NCBI RefSeq assembly: GCF_030286555.1
Contig: NZ_JASVWF010000002.1
Span: 186,001-250,000, forward strand
Reading direction: 5' to 3'
Origin: Actinomycetospora termitidis
GTDB lineage: Bacteria > Actinomycetota > Actinomycetes > Mycobacteriales > Pseudonocardiaceae
Length of the DNA: 64,000 nt
Shown here: positions 34,346-42,733 of the stretch, piece by piece
Layout of the letters: each line of letters starts with the position of its first letter
How positions within the stretch are numbered: position 1 is the first letter of the stretch
The notes under the pieces: generated by a model
Seen by the model: the letters and a program-made list of their open reading frames with translations, nothing else
What the model was told of the DNA's origin: nothing
Database searches by the model: none
Program-made: the position numbers and the translations under genes

Positions 34346-34355
34346 ACCCGGTTCA
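34343..34355. promoter_or_regulatory. operator palindrome, site C of the TetR set
   Basis: TGAACCCGGTTCA is a perfect palindrome around its central base, at the very end of the last dehydrogenase gene and 47 bases before the TetR start. A TAGGGT at about 34364-34369 may be the -10 of the TetR promoter, so the site is well placed for autoregulation. Confidence 0.65.
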
Positions 34356-34401
34356 GGCGCTGACTAGGGTGGGGACGACCCCTCTGCCGGAAGGCCTGCC
34401 C

Positions 34402-35037
34402 ATGAGCATCGAAGCACTCACCGAGGCCGACGACGGCCCGCGATCGAAGCGGCCCGCGATCCTCGCCGCTGCCGTCGAGTGCTTCGGGGAGTCGGGCTAC
34501 GAGGGGACGAAGTGGTCGGCGGTGGCCGACCGCGTCGGGATCGGCCAGACCGCGCTCTACCACTACTTCGAGTCCAAGGCGCACTGCCTGCTCACGGTGA
34601 TGCGGCTCGGCCTGCGCAACTCGGACGCCGCGTTCCAGGCCGCGACCATCGACGCGCCGACCGCACTCGCCGGCCTGCGGGCCGCGGTCGGAGCGGCCTA
34701 CGCGCTCTCGCCGCAGGAGGTCCAGCAGAACCGGATCCTCGTCGCGAACATCGGTCTCCTCGCGACCGAGCGGGCCTCGGAACGCGAGGAGAAGGAGCGG
34801 CTCGCCTCACGGGATCTCGTCGCCCGGGTGGAGCGCAACTGGGTCGACCTGCTCGAACGCGGCATCCGGGCCGGGGAGTTCCCCGACCACGATCCCGTGA
34901 TCATGGCGCGCAGTCTCCTGGGCCTGATCACGGGCGTCTGGCGCTGGTACCGCCCCGACGGCGCCCTCGACCTGGACGCCATCGCGCACTTCATGGAGGG
35001 CTGCGCGGCCCGCATGGTCGCCGCCGACGAACCGTGA
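34402..35037 (+). CDS. TetR/AcrR family transcriptional regulator
   Basis: I choose the ATG at 34402 (MSIEALTEADDGPRS); an ATG at 34342 is in frame but sits inside the palindrome. The 211 residues start with a TetR helix-turn-helix: ILAAAVECFGESGYEGTKWS, AVADRVGIGQTALYHYFESK. The helical ligand domain ends in LLGLITGVWRWYRPDG. Related regulators (KstR-like) sense CoA thioesters. The palindrome upstream and its repeats at three other promoters make it the likely repressor of the whole 20-39 kb cluster. Confidence 0.92.
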   Translation: MSIEALTEADDGPRSKRPAILAAAVECFGESGYEGTKWSAVADRVGIGQTALYHYFESKAHCLLTVMRLGLRNSDAAFQAATIDAPTALAGLRAAVGAAYALSPQEVQQNRILVANIGLLATERASEREEKERLASRDLVARVERNWVDLLERGIRAGEFPDHDPVIMARSLLGLITGVWRWYRPDGALDLDAIAHFMEGCAARMVAADEP

Positions 35038-35056
35038 CCGTCGAGGAGGACGGCAG

Positions 35057-35419
35057 ATGATCATCGAGGACTACTACGGGCGCCTCGACGGCTCGGACCC
35101 GCTCAGCGGACTCGAGCTCGTCGCGCCCGACGTCGAGTTCCTGATCGCGATCCCGGGCCACGACGTCCGCGGCTTCGGTCGGGACGACCTGGAGGCCTAC
35201 GTGGCCGGCCGGCCCGCCGTCGGTCGACGGCACGTCGTCCACCGGCGCGCCGTCGACGGCGATCTGGAGATGGTGCACGGCGTCGTCACCGAGGCCGACG
35301 GCCGCGGGACGGGGTCGTTCACCGCGACCGCTCTCGTCACCGACGGTCTCGTCACTCGCTACCAGGCGTTCTTCCGTCCCGACTTCGGCATGTTCCCGCT
35401 CCCGGCAGGTGCCGCCTGA
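35057..35419 (+). CDS. NTF2/SnoaL-like protein
   Basis: The 120-residue protein follows the SnoaL-like alpha+beta barrel pattern. MIIEDYYGRLDGSDPLSGLE is the first helix, VAPDVEFLIAIPGHDVRGFG the first strands, and YQAFFRPDFGMFPLP the last strand. Such proteins can be isomerases, dehydratases or ligand carriers. Catalytic residues are not obvious. The gene lies 19 bases after the TetR stop, with GAGGAGGACGGCAG ahead of the ATG, and its stop overlaps the nitroreductase start. Confidence 0.8.
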   Translation: MIIEDYYGRLDGSDPLSGLELVAPDVEFLIAIPGHDVRGFGRDDLEAYVAGRPAVGRRHVVHRRAVDGDLEMVHGVVTEADGRGTGSFTATALVTDGLVTRYQAFFRPDFGMFPLPAGAA

Positions 35420-36111
35420 TGGACGCCGACGAGGTCCTCACCACCACCCGGGCGGTCCGTCGCCGCCTCGATCCCACCCGCCCGGTACCGCTCGAGGTGA
35501 TCCGCGAGTGCATCGACGTGGCGCTCCAGGCCCCGGCCGGCTCGAACCTGCCCCGCACCCGCTTCGTCGTCGTCCGGGACCCTGCGCTCCGGGCCGGGCT
35601 CGCTGACCTCTACGCGGACGTCTACGAGGGCACGTACCGCGCGTCGGAGGGCTACATCGGGCGGGTCGAGACCGACGAACCCGGCGCCGCCCGCACGCAG
35701 GAACGGTCGGCGCGATCCGCCGACGCGCTCGCGAACGCCCTGCACGAGGTCGACACCATCGTCATCACCTGTCTGGAGGGCGCCCGCCTCGACGGTGCGT
35801 CCGCGATGGCGAGCGCCTCGCTGCTGGGCGGGGTGCTGCCGGCGACGTGGAGCTTCATGCTCGCCGCCCGGGCCCGGGGCCTCGGCACCTGCTGGACGAC
35901 GATGCACCTCGCCCGCGAGCGCGAGGCCGCCGAGCTGCTGGGCATTCCGTTCGACCGGGTCCAGCAGGTGTGCCTGACGCCGGTGGCCTGGACGACGGGG
36001 GAACGCTTCGGCCGTGCCCGCCGCCCGGCGGTGGACGACGTCCTGCACCTCGACGGCTGGCAGGACGACCTGCCGGGCGTGCCGGACGTCCGCGGCCTCG
36101 CCGCGAGCTGA
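35419..36111 (+). CDS. nitroreductase family protein
   Basis: The ATG at 35419 overlaps the previous TGA. The 230 residues show TTTRAVRRRLDPTRPVPLEV, IDVALQAPAGSNLPRTRFVV and LLAARARGLGTCWTTMHLA, the FMN-binding core of nitroreductase/BluB-like enzymes. The fold reduces nitro groups, enones or quinones with NAD(P)H. It was probably recruited here for an ene-reduction or flavin-linked step. It closes the TetR-SnoaL-nitroreductase unit. Confidence 0.9.
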   Translation: MDADEVLTTTRAVRRRLDPTRPVPLEVIRECIDVALQAPAGSNLPRTRFVVVRDPALRAGLADLYADVYEGTYRASEGYIGRVETDEPGAARTQERSARSADALANALHEVDTIVITCLEGARLDGASAMASASLLGGVLPATWSFMLAARARGLGTCWTTMHLAREREAAELLGIPFDRVQQVCLTPVAWTTGERFGRARRPAVDDVLHLDGWQDDLPGVPDVRGLAAS

Positions 36112-36149
36112 CCCTTGCCGCAGTACTCGGCGATGCTTAGCCTCGAATC

Positions 36150-36170
36150 TACTAAACTGAACTCATGTCA
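36150..36170 (+). promoter_or_regulatory. promoter with overlapping operator, site D of the TetR set
   Basis: TACTAA (36150-36155) is a plausible -10, and TGAACTCATGTCA (36158-36170) overlaps the expected start of transcription. Its left half equals the TGAACT arm of the other sites; the right half is diverged. AGGAG at 36170-36174 follows at once. Confidence 0.5.
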
Positions 36171-36179
36171 GGAGAAGTC

Positions 36180-36572
36180 GTGATCGACGCCGATCCGGTC
36201 GCCCCCGAGGCCCCCTTCCTGCGCCGCTGGTTCGCCAGCCTCGACGGGGAGTCCCCCGACGACATCCTGGGCATGATCGCTCCGGAGTTCCGCTTCTCGA
36301 TCGTGTTCGGCACCGGCGGCGGCGCGGCACAGGACTTCGCGGGCGGGCGCGCGGCCATGGAGGGCTACCTCGCCCAGCGCGAGAAGGGCGTCCTCACCCA
36401 CCACGTCCTGAGCGCCTCGACCGTCGGGTCCGACGAGCTCGTGCTCGGCCAGGCCCGCCGTGGCGGCGCCTTCGAGTCCACGTTCGTCGCCGCGGCCCGG
36501 GTCGACGGCGACGGGCGGGTCACCGACCTGATGATCGGCCGCTCGCCCGAGCTCGACGTCGAAGCCCGCTGA
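36180..36572 (+). CDS. NTF2/SnoaL-like protein
   Basis: I favour the GTG at 36180, since AGGAG sits five bases ahead of it. An ATG at 36165 in the same frame would need a nearly leaderless mRNA. The 130-residue product (VIDADPVAPEAPFLRRWFAS) has the small alpha+beta barrel look of SnoaL-like proteins: GMIAPEFRFSIVFGTGGGA, then THHVLSASTVGSDELVLGQA and RVTDLMIGRSPELD. It is related in fold to the protein at 35057 but not a close copy. It is the first gene of the EthD-ligase-SDR unit. Confidence 0.75.
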   Translation: MIDADPVAPEAPFLRRWFASLDGESPDDILGMIAPEFRFSIVFGTGGGAAQDFAGGRAAMEGYLAQREKGVLTHHVLSASTVGSDELVLGQARRGGAFESTFVAAARVDGDGRVTDLMIGRSPELDVEAR

Positions 36573-36598
36573 CACCCGCCGTCGAGAAGGAGGCACCC

Positions 36599-36925
36599 GT
36601 GTTCAATCTCGTTCTGCTCGCCGCGCGCCCGCCCGAGTGGACCCACGAGCAGTTCATCGCCTGGTGGCGCGGCGAGCACGCGGAGATGACGTATCCGCTG
36701 CCCGGCCTGCGGGCCTGGCGCCACACCGCGGTGTCGAGCGCGCTCGAGCCCCGCTCGGAGGGGTGGGACGGTGTCTCGGTGCTCAGCTTCGACGACGAGG
36801 CCGCCGCCCGCGCGGCCCTCGCCAGCGAGGAGTGGGCGGCCGCGGTGAAGCACGTCGGATCCATGAAGGGCCGCCGGATCGCGCTGCTCGGCGACGAGCG
36901 CGAGATGCTCGGGGCCGACCGGTGA
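36599..36925 (+). CDS. EthD-domain protein
   Basis: The GTG at 36599 follows AGAAGGAGGCACCC. The 108 residues carry the EthD ferredoxin-like pattern: LVLLAARPPEWTHEQFIAWW, then RGEHAEMTYPLPGLRAWRHT and a VLSFDDEAAARAALASEEWA helix. EthD-like proteins often accompany ring-degradation genes as small isomerase, decarboxylase or accessory proteins. The stop overlaps the ligase start. Confidence 0.85.
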   Translation: MFNLVLLAARPPEWTHEQFIAWWRGEHAEMTYPLPGLRAWRHTAVSSALEPRSEGWDGVSVLSFDDEAAARAALASEEWAAAVKHVGSMKGRRIALLGDEREMLGADR

Positions 36926-38400
36926 GGGAGCTCCACGCCGACCTGGAGCGCCGGGCCGCCGCCGCGCCCGACGACGTCGTCGCGATCGACGCCGACGGAG
37001 AGCACCGGGTCGCGGACCTCCTGGCGCGGGCGGCGGACCTCGCGGCCGCGGTCGAGGCGCGCACCGGTCCGCGGCCCACGCTGATGGTCCAGGCGGACAA
37101 CTCCTGGCGCACCGTCGTGGCGGCGCTGGCCGTCGGCCGCCTCGACGGCACCCTGGCCCTGCTCAGTCGGCACACCACCGCCCCCGAGTTCGCGGCCGCG
37201 CGCGAGGACGTCGACCCGGACGCCGTCGTCCTCTCGCCGGCGCTCACGGAGACGGTCGCCCCTGGCGCGGTGGACACGGAGGTCCTCGACGGCTGGTGCC
37301 TCGCGGCCCGTCCGGCCCGGCCTGCGGGGCGCTGGCGGGGTGGCGCCGTGATCGGTCTGACCTCGGGCTCCACGGGCCGGGCCAAGGGCGTCGTCCAGTC
37401 GGAGGCCGCGCTGCGGTACGCCGGGCAGGCCACCGTCGACGCCGTCGGGCTTCGCCCCGGCGACACCGTCGCCGCGCTCGTGCCGTTGTCCTCGGCGGCC
37501 GCCGTGTGCTTCGGGCTCTACCTCCCGCTCCTGCTCGGCGGCCGTGTGCTGCTGCTCGATCGTTGGGACCCCGCGGTCGCGGTCGACCTGATGGCGGCGC
37601 ACGACACGCGCTGGACGATGTGCGTGCCGACGATGGCCCTGCAGATGGGTTCCGCAGCACGTCACGGCGGCGAGCTCGCCGCGATGACGGCCATGACCGT
37701 CGGTGGAGGGCCGATGGACGCCGGCGCCCTGGGGCGCGCCGAGGAGCGGCTGGGCACCCGGTTCCTGCGGGTCTTCGGGATGTCGGAGTGCCTGGGCCAC
37801 ACGACGTCGCGGCCGGACGACGATCCGGTGACCCGGCTCGGGACCGACGGCACGCCGTTCCCCGGCACCGAGCTGCGCGCCGTCGACGAGGACGGGACGA
37901 CGTTGCCTGCCGGCACCCCGGGCCGCGCGGAGGTCCGCGGTCCGTCGCTCTTCCTCGGTTACGCGCGCGACGGTGAGGTGGTCCCACCGGCGCTCAGCGC
38001 GGACGGTTTCCTGCCGACCGGCGACCTGGTCGAGGTGGCCCCGGACGGGACGGTGTCCATCCGGGGCCGCGAGAAGGACATCATCATCCGCGGCGGCCGC
38101 AACATCGACGTCACCGAGGTCGAGTCCGCGGTGGCGAGACACCCGCACGTCGAGCAGGTCTGCGTGGTCCCGGTACCCGACGACGTCCTCGGCGAGCGCG
38201 TGGCCGTCCTGGTCGTCACCGCCCGCGACGACCTCGAGCTCCCCGAGATGCAGCGCCACCTCGGCGACGTCGGACTGACGAAGGGCAAGTGGCCGGAGTA
38301 CGTGTTCCGGGTGGAGAGCCTCCCGCAGAACCGGGTCGGCAAGCTGTCGCGCGCGGACGCCGCGGAACTGGCCGACCGGCTCCGCGCGGTGCGGGCGTGA
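36922..38400 (+). CDS. AMP-dependent acyl-CoA synthetase/ligase
   Basis: The GTG at 36922 overlaps the EthD stop (GTGA). The 492 residues have the adenylate-forming core A3 motif GLTSGSTGRAKGV (145-157), FGMSECLGHTTSR, the ADGFLPTGDLVEV motif with the ribose-binding Asp, the hinge IRGREKDIIIRGGRNI and a C-terminal QNRVGKLSR lysine. It should activate a carboxylic acid to its CoA ester, the entry step of the cluster. It is somewhat shorter than the usual 510-550 residues because the N-terminal part is compact. Confidence 0.92.
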   Translation: MRELHADLERRAAAAPDDVVAIDADGEHRVADLLARAADLAAAVEARTGPRPTLMVQADNSWRTVVAALAVGRLDGTLALLSRHTTAPEFAAAREDVDPDAVVLSPALTETVAPGAVDTEVLDGWCLAARPARPAGRWRGGAVIGLTSGSTGRAKGVVQSEAALRYAGQATVDAVGLRPGDTVAALVPLSSAAAVCFGLYLPLLLGGRVLLLDRWDPAVAVDLMAAHDTRWTMCVPTMALQMGSAARHGGELAAMTAMTVGGGPMDAGALGRAEERLGTRFLRVFGMSECLGHTTSRPDDDPVTRLGTDGTPFPGTELRAVDEDGTTLPAGTPGRAEVRGPSLFLGYARDGEVVPPALSADGFLPTGDLVEVAPDGTVSIRGREKDIIIRGGRNIDVTEVESAVARHPHVEQVCVVPVPDDVLGERVAVLVVTARDDLELPEMQRHLGDVGLTKGKWPEYVFRVESLPQNRVGKLSRADAAELADRLRAVRA

Positions 38401-39167
38401 CGGAGACGGCCGGCGGCCGGTTCGGTGGACGAGTGGCGGTCGTGACCGGTGCGGGCTCCGGGCTGGGTCGGGCCGCGGCTCGTCGACTCGTCGACGAAGG
38501 AGCCGAGGTCCTCCTGCTGGACCGCGACGTGGCCTCCGTGCAGGAAGCGGCGTCTGAGCTGGCCGGGGCCAGCGCCTACGAACTGGATGTCAGCGACGCC
38601 CGTGCGGTCGCCGCCACGTTCGACGCGATCGTCGAGCGATACGGGAGGATCGACGCCCTCGTCAACAACGCGGGTGTGGTGGGCGAGCAGCGTCCGGTCC
38701 ACCGGACGACCGACGAGATGTGGTCATCGGTCATGCGGGTCAACGCCGACGGCGCGTTCTACGTGCTGCGGGCCGCGCTCGGGGTGATGGTCGCTGCCGG
38801 GAGCGGCAGCGTCGTCAATATGTCCTCGTCCTCGGGCCTGTCGGGCAAGCCCCACCTGGCGCCGTACGGGTTCTCCAAGGCCGGAATCGTCGGGCTGACC
38901 CGGACGGCGGCCGTGGAGTACGCCGCGGCGAACATCAGGGTCAACGCGGTCGCTCCCAGCGCGGTCCGGACGCCGCTCGTGGAGGCCCACATCCGCGCGG
39001 CGCCCGATCCCGACGCCATGGAGCGGCAGATGGAGTCCCAGTCCCCGATGCCCGGCATGGGAACGCCCGAGGACGTCGCCGCCGTGATCGCGTTCCTGCT
39101 CTCCGACGACGCGGCCCGGATCACGGGCCTCACGGTGCCGGTCGACGGCGGCTACCACGCGACCTGA
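38397..39167 (+). CDS. short-chain dehydrogenase/reductase
   Basis: The GTG at 38397 overlaps the ligase stop. The 256 residues have VAVVTGAGSGLGRAAARRLV, IDALVNNAGVVGEQRPVHR, VVNMSSSSGLSGKPHLAPYG with the YGFSKAGI active site, and ITGLTVPVDGGYHAT. It is the fifth SDR of the cluster and its last gene. About 56 bases separate its stop from the convergent SRPBCC-AmiC gene. Confidence 0.92.
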   Translation: MTETAGGRFGGRVAVVTGAGSGLGRAAARRLVDEGAEVLLLDRDVASVQEAASELAGASAYELDVSDARAVAATFDAIVERYGRIDALVNNAGVVGEQRPVHRTTDEMWSSVMRVNADGAFYVLRAALGVMVAAGSGSVVNMSSSSGLSGKPHLAPYGFSKAGIVGLTRTAAVEYAAANIRVNAVAPSAVRTPLVEAHIRAAPDPDAMERQMESQSPMPGMGTPEDVAAVIAFLLSDDAARITGLTVPVDGGYHAT

Positions 39168-39223
39168 CCATCGCCGCCGACCCGGTAGCGACGCCGCCTG
39201 AGAGCTCCCGCAGCGGCCGGCGC

Positions 39224-40657
39224 TCAGGATGCGCCGTCGACCAGCAACGACGACCGGGTGGCCTCGGCGGTGTAGAGCGGCGGCGCGAGGAGGTCCCGGT
39301 TCCCGACGACGTCGCCACGTCCGGCGCCCCGCCGGGTCCGCCAGGCCGTGACGTGGTCCGCCGCGCTGCCGTGCGGGTCGAGGTGCAGCACCCGGGCGTA
39401 CTGGTGGATCGCCTCGTACACCGTCTCGGACAGGGCCGTGATCGGCGGGGCCCAGGCGCCGTGGGCCGCGTGGTAGCGGGCCACCAGCTCCGCGTTGCCG
39501 CCCACCGGCCCGCCCTGGAAGTAGCCGAGCGCGGTGCGCAGGCCCTCCGCGGCGCGGCCGCCGATGTGGGAGAACGTGGCGTCGTCGAGGACCAGCGACA
39601 CCGTGCGGGTGGTGTCCCGGAGCCCGGCGCGTTCGGCGGCCCGCTCGAAGGCGACCTCGTCGGCCCCCACCAGCGAGCTCAGCACGAGATCGGCGCCGGA
39701 CGCCTGGACCGACTCGATGATCGTCCCGAAGTCGGTCGTCCCCAGCGGCGTCAGCCGTTCGCCGGCGACGTCTCCGCCGGCCGCGTCGATCACCCGACGG
39801 GCGTCCCGGTGGGCGCCGCGGGACCAGACGTAGTCCTGCCCGACCAGGTACCACCGGCGGGCGCCGCCGCTCGCGCGCATCGTCGGGCCGACGAGGGCCT
39901 CCAGCTGCGCCCGGGGGCGTTCGCCGAGACGCAGCGTGGTCGCGGAGTCCCCGCCGCCCTCGTTGATGACCGAGTGGACCAGCAGCACCCCCGACGACTC
40001 GACCGCGTCCCGCACCGCCTCGAAGCTCGCCGAGGTGCTGTTCACGAACACCGCCCGGCACCCCAGCGCGACCATCCGCCGGGCCTCGAACGCCGCCTGG
40101 GCCGCGTCGGTGGCGTCGTCCGCGGTGAGGAGGGTCAGCCGGGTGCCCGCCACGCCGCCGTCGCTGTTCACCTCGTCGACGGCGAGCTCGGCCATCGCCT
40201 GGGCGGAGACCGAGTAGATCGCGCCGGGACCGGACATCGTCGTGATCGCCCCGATGCGGATCGACCCGTCGTCGGGCGGGTCCGGCAGCGGGATGCCGAC
40301 GCGGTGCAGCAGCCACTGCACGCCGGGGTCGGGGATGGTCGCGCGGACCGTGACCCGGGTGCGCGCGACGCCGTCGGCGCGGAAGCGGATGCAGAGCCTG
40401 CCCTGCCACGGCTGGGTGTGCTCGACGACGAGGAGCGTGCCGGGCACCACGCGCGAGAACCGTCCGAGCAGCTCCAGGCTCTCCGCGTCCGGCCCGTCGC
40501 CCACCGGCAGGCGCATGCTCACGGTCGCGCCCTCGGCCACCCGGTCGCACCGCGCGCCGAAGAGCCACCCCGCGGACCCGGTGGTGCCGAAGAGGGCGAA
40601 CACCTCGTGCCGCGGGAGGTCGACGACACGGTCCGCCGCGACGGTCGTACTGGTCAT
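39224..40657 (-). CDS. SRPBCC domain fused to an AmiC/NhlC-like amide-binding domain
   Basis: The 477 residues fall into two parts. Residues 1-120 (RVVDLPRHEVFALFGTTGSA, GWLFGARCDRVAEGATV, VEHTQPWQGRLCIRF) have the START/AHSA1-like SRPBCC pattern. From about 132, IRIGAITTMSGPGAIYSVSA, MAELAVDEVNSDGGVAGTRL and WYLVGQDYVWSRGAHRDARR are the AmiC/FmdD/urea-binding type of periplasmic-binding fold. There is no signal peptide or lipobox, so it acts in the cytoplasm. AmiC-like proteins (P. aeruginosa AmiC; Rhodococcus NhhC/NhlC) sense amides for nitrile hydratase or amidase genes. Being last in the nitrile hydratase operon, 19 bases after ArsR, fits that role. Confidence 0.85.
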   Translation of the reverse strand: MTSTTVAADRVVDLPRHEVFALFGTTGSAGWLFGARCDRVAEGATVSMRLPVGDGPDAESLELLGRFSRVVPGTLLVVEHTQPWQGRLCIRFRADGVARTRVTVRATIPDPGVQWLLHRVGIPLPDPPDDGSIRIGAITTMSGPGAIYSVSAQAMAELAVDEVNSDGGVAGTRLTLLTADDATDAAQAAFEARRMVALGCRAVFVNSTSASFEAVRDAVESSGVLLVHSVINEGGGDSATTLRLGERPRAQLEALVGPTMRASGGARRWYLVGQDYVWSRGAHRDARRVIDAAGGDVAGERLTPLGTTDFGTIIESVQASGADLVLSSLVGADEVAFERAAERAGLRDTTRTVSLVLDDATFSHIGGRAAEGLRTALGYFQGGPVGGNAELVARYHAAHGAWAPPITALSETVYEAIHQYARVLHLDPHGSAADHVTAWRTRRGAGRGDVVGNRDLLAPPLYTAEATRSSLLVDGAS

Positions 40658-40676
40658 CGCGGCCTCGCGGTTCTCC

Positions 40677-41069
40677 TCAGCCGGCCTCGTGCTCGCGTCG
40701 GTCGTCCTGCTCGTCCTGCCCCGTGACGTCCGGCGCGGCGATCCCGTCCACTGCCCGGTCCATGATCGACTGCAGGTAGACGAACGCGTCGCGAACGGTA
40801 CCGTCCCGATCCAGGGAGTAGTAGCGGTTGCGCCCGTCCCGCCGCTCGATCACGACGCCCGAGGTCCGCAGCACGCGCAGGTGGCTGGACACCGTCGTCC
40901 GACCGACGGAGTCGATGCGGTTCGCGATCTCGGTGACGGTGAGCTCGCCCTCGCGGCCGAGCTCGGCGAGGATGCGACGCCGCACGCGGTCCGACAGGGC
41001 GTCGAACGCGAGGTTCTCGTTCGCCTCCATGGCGCGGACGTTACCACCCGTCGACAGATGTGCACTCAT
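40677..41069 (-). CDS. ArsR-family transcriptional regulator (NhlD-like position)
   Basis: The frame starts at an ATG nine bases after the amidase stop. A second ATG at 41030 (MEANENLAFDALSDRVRRRI) matches the usual ArsR start and may be the real one. A winged helix is clear: LAFDALSDRVRRRILAELGR, LTVTEIANRIDSVGRTTVSS, HLRVLRTSGVVIERRDGRNR with the YYSLD beta-wing. The metal-binding CVCD motif of true arsenic sensors is absent. A CadC/ArsR-like protein (NhlD) regulates the Rhodococcus J1 L-nitrile hydratase genes, so a similar task is inferred here. Confidence 0.88.
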   Translation of the reverse strand: MSAHLSTGGNVRAMEANENLAFDALSDRVRRRILAELGREGELTVTEIANRIDSVGRTTVSSHLRVLRTSGVVIERRDGRNRYYSLDRDGTVRDAFVYLQSIMDRAVDGIAAPDVTGQDEQDDRREHEAG

Positions 41070-41078
41070 CGTGCCGAT

Positions 41079-42497
41079 TCACGACGCGACCAGTGGCGGG
41101 ACCGCCCGGTGGAACCCGGTGTGCGCCTGCAGTGCAGCGGCGGCCCGGAGCAGGGTGGCCTCGTTGAACGGCCGCCCGATCAACTGCATCCCGACCGGCA
41201 GCCCCTCGGCGTCGAAGCCGCACGGCACGCTGATCGCCGGCAGACCGGTCAGCGACGGCAGCCCGGTGAACTGCATGATCGCCGAGAGCATGTCCTCGGG
41301 GGCACCCGGCGTGATCTCCACGCTCGTCTCGCCGAGCGGCGTCGCCGCGAACGGCAGCGTCGGGCACACGAGCACGTCGGCGTGCGCCAGCGCGGCCATC
41401 GCCTGCTCGCGCAGCAGGGCCCGGTAGCGCTGGGCCTGGAGGTACTGGGTCGCGAGCAGCAGTTCGCCGGCCTCGAGCAGCAGCCGGACGTCGTCGCCGT
41501 AGTCCTGCGGACGCTCCCGCAGCCACCGCTGGTGGTACGTGCTCGGCTCCGCCGCCTCGATCGTCAGCTGGGCGGAGATGTTGCCCTCGATGTCGGGGAT
41601 CGTGACGTCGACGGTGTGCGCCCCGGCCCCGACGAGGACGTCCAGGGCGCTCCGCACCGACTTCTCCACCGCGGGCTGGACGTGGTGCAGCGAGTAGTCC
41701 TCGATCACGCCGATCCGCAGCCCCGCGACGCCGCGGTCGAGATCGCGGGAGTGGTCGACGGTGCCGCGTTCGACCGACCCGGCGTCGTCGGGATCGAACC
41801 CGGCCAGCACCGTGAACATCGCCGCGACGTCGGCGGCCGTGCGCCCCATCGGCCCGACGGTGTCCATGCTCCACGCCAGCGGGACCACCCCGGCGTTGCT
41901 GACCCGCCCGATCGTCGGTCGGAGCCCCGTGACGCCGTTGAGCGCGGACGGGAGCCGCACCGAGCCGCCCGTGTCGGTGCCGAGGGCGCCCGCGCAGGCC
42001 CGCGTCGCGACCGCGACCCCGGACCCGCCGCTGGACCCGCCCGGCATGCGGGAGGTGTCCCAGGGGTTGGTCACGAAGCCGTGGTGCGGGTTGGCGGAGG
42101 TCCCGCCCCAGGCGAACTCGTGCATGTTCGTCTTGCCGACGATGATCGCGCCCGCGCCGCGCAGGCGGCGGACCACGGCGGCGTCGGCGTCCGGACGGTG
42201 GTCGGCCAGGATCTTGCTCCCCGCCGTCGTGATCTCACCGCGGACGTCGATGTTGTCCTTCAGGGCGATCGGCACGCCGTGCAGCGGTCCGAGCCGGTGG
42301 CCGGCGGCGATCATCGTCTCGCTCGCCCGGGCCACCTCGAGGGCCTGCTCCGCGTACACGGAGATGAAGGCGTGCGTCCCGGAGATCGCCTCGATGCGGC
42401 GCAGGGTCGCGTCCATGAGCTCGACGGGCGACAGCGCGCCGGAGGCGATCAGCTCGGCGGACCCGGTGAGGGTGTTCTCGACGACGTCGTCGGTCAC
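41079..42497 (-). CDS. amidase signature family amidase (AtzE/GatA-like)
   Basis: The GTG at 42497 overlaps the stop of the small gene before it. The 472 residues have the Ser-cisSer-Lys triad: K80 in PIALKDNIDV, S155 in MPGGSSGGSG and S179 in GTDTGGSVRLPS, with the standard 24-residue spacing. PLHGVPIALK and GMQLIGRPFNEATLLRAAAA are also typical. It hydrolyses an amide to the acid plus ammonia. The adjacent AtzG-like gene suggests that it works as a heteromer, like AtzE with AtzG. It is the second amidase of this operon. Confidence 0.92.
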   Translation of the reverse strand: MTDDVVENTLTGSAELIASGALSPVELMDATLRRIEAISGTHAFISVYAEQALEVARASETMIAAGHRLGPLHGVPIALKDNIDVRGEITTAGSKILADHRPDADAAVVRRLRGAGAIIVGKTNMHEFAWGGTSANPHHGFVTNPWDTSRMPGGSSGGSGVAVATRACAGALGTDTGGSVRLPSALNGVTGLRPTIGRVSNAGVVPLAWSMDTVGPMGRTAADVAAMFTVLAGFDPDDAGSVERGTVDHSRDLDRGVAGLRIGVIEDYSLHHVQPAVEKSVRSALDVLVGAGAHTVDVTIPDIEGNISAQLTIEAAEPSTYHQRWLRERPQDYGDDVRLLLEAGELLLATQYLQAQRYRALLREQAMAALAHADVLVCPTLPFAATPLGETSVEITPGAPEDMLSAIMQFTGLPSLTGLPAISVPCGFDAEGLPVGMQLIGRPFNEATLLRAAAALQAHTGFHRAVPPLVAS

Positions 42498-42733
42498 GTC
42501 TCGCTCCCTTCGGCGGCCGGGGGCTGGCCGAACACGGTGGCGGGCATCAGGGGGCGCAGGGACTCGGCCTGCATCCGCGTGCTCAGGGCGTTCGCGTCCG
42601 GGATCCAGGCGGAGAGCAGGGCGGCGACCGCAGCCGCGCGGCCCTCGTCGAGCGGGAGCCCGGCGAGGGTCGCGGCCGCGGCGACGGTGCCGGCCGTGAC
42701 CGGGCCGGCACCGTCGTCGTCGGGACGGGTCAT
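42494..42733 (-). CDS. AtzG-like small protein (DUF4089 type)
   Basis: The ATG at 42733 overlaps the activator stop, and its TGA overlaps the amidase start (GTGA), so it is coupled on both sides. The 79 residues contain AATLAGLPLDEGRAAAVAAL and a following helix. This resembles the AtzG/DUF4089 pattern (..LAGLPLDPERRPGVAANL..), a GatC-like small subunit that wraps its amidase. Position right before an amidase gene supports this. Confidence 0.7.
   Translation of the reverse strand: MTRPDDDGAGPVTAGTVAAAATLAGLPLDEGRAAAVAALLSAWIPDANALSTRMQAESLRPLMPATVFGQPPAAEGSET

Noticed and set aside
38724-40568. 614-codon frame overlapping the SRPBCC-AmiC gene and the last SDR
   Set aside because: Crosses two genes with clear motifs and is itself arginine-rich without any domain.
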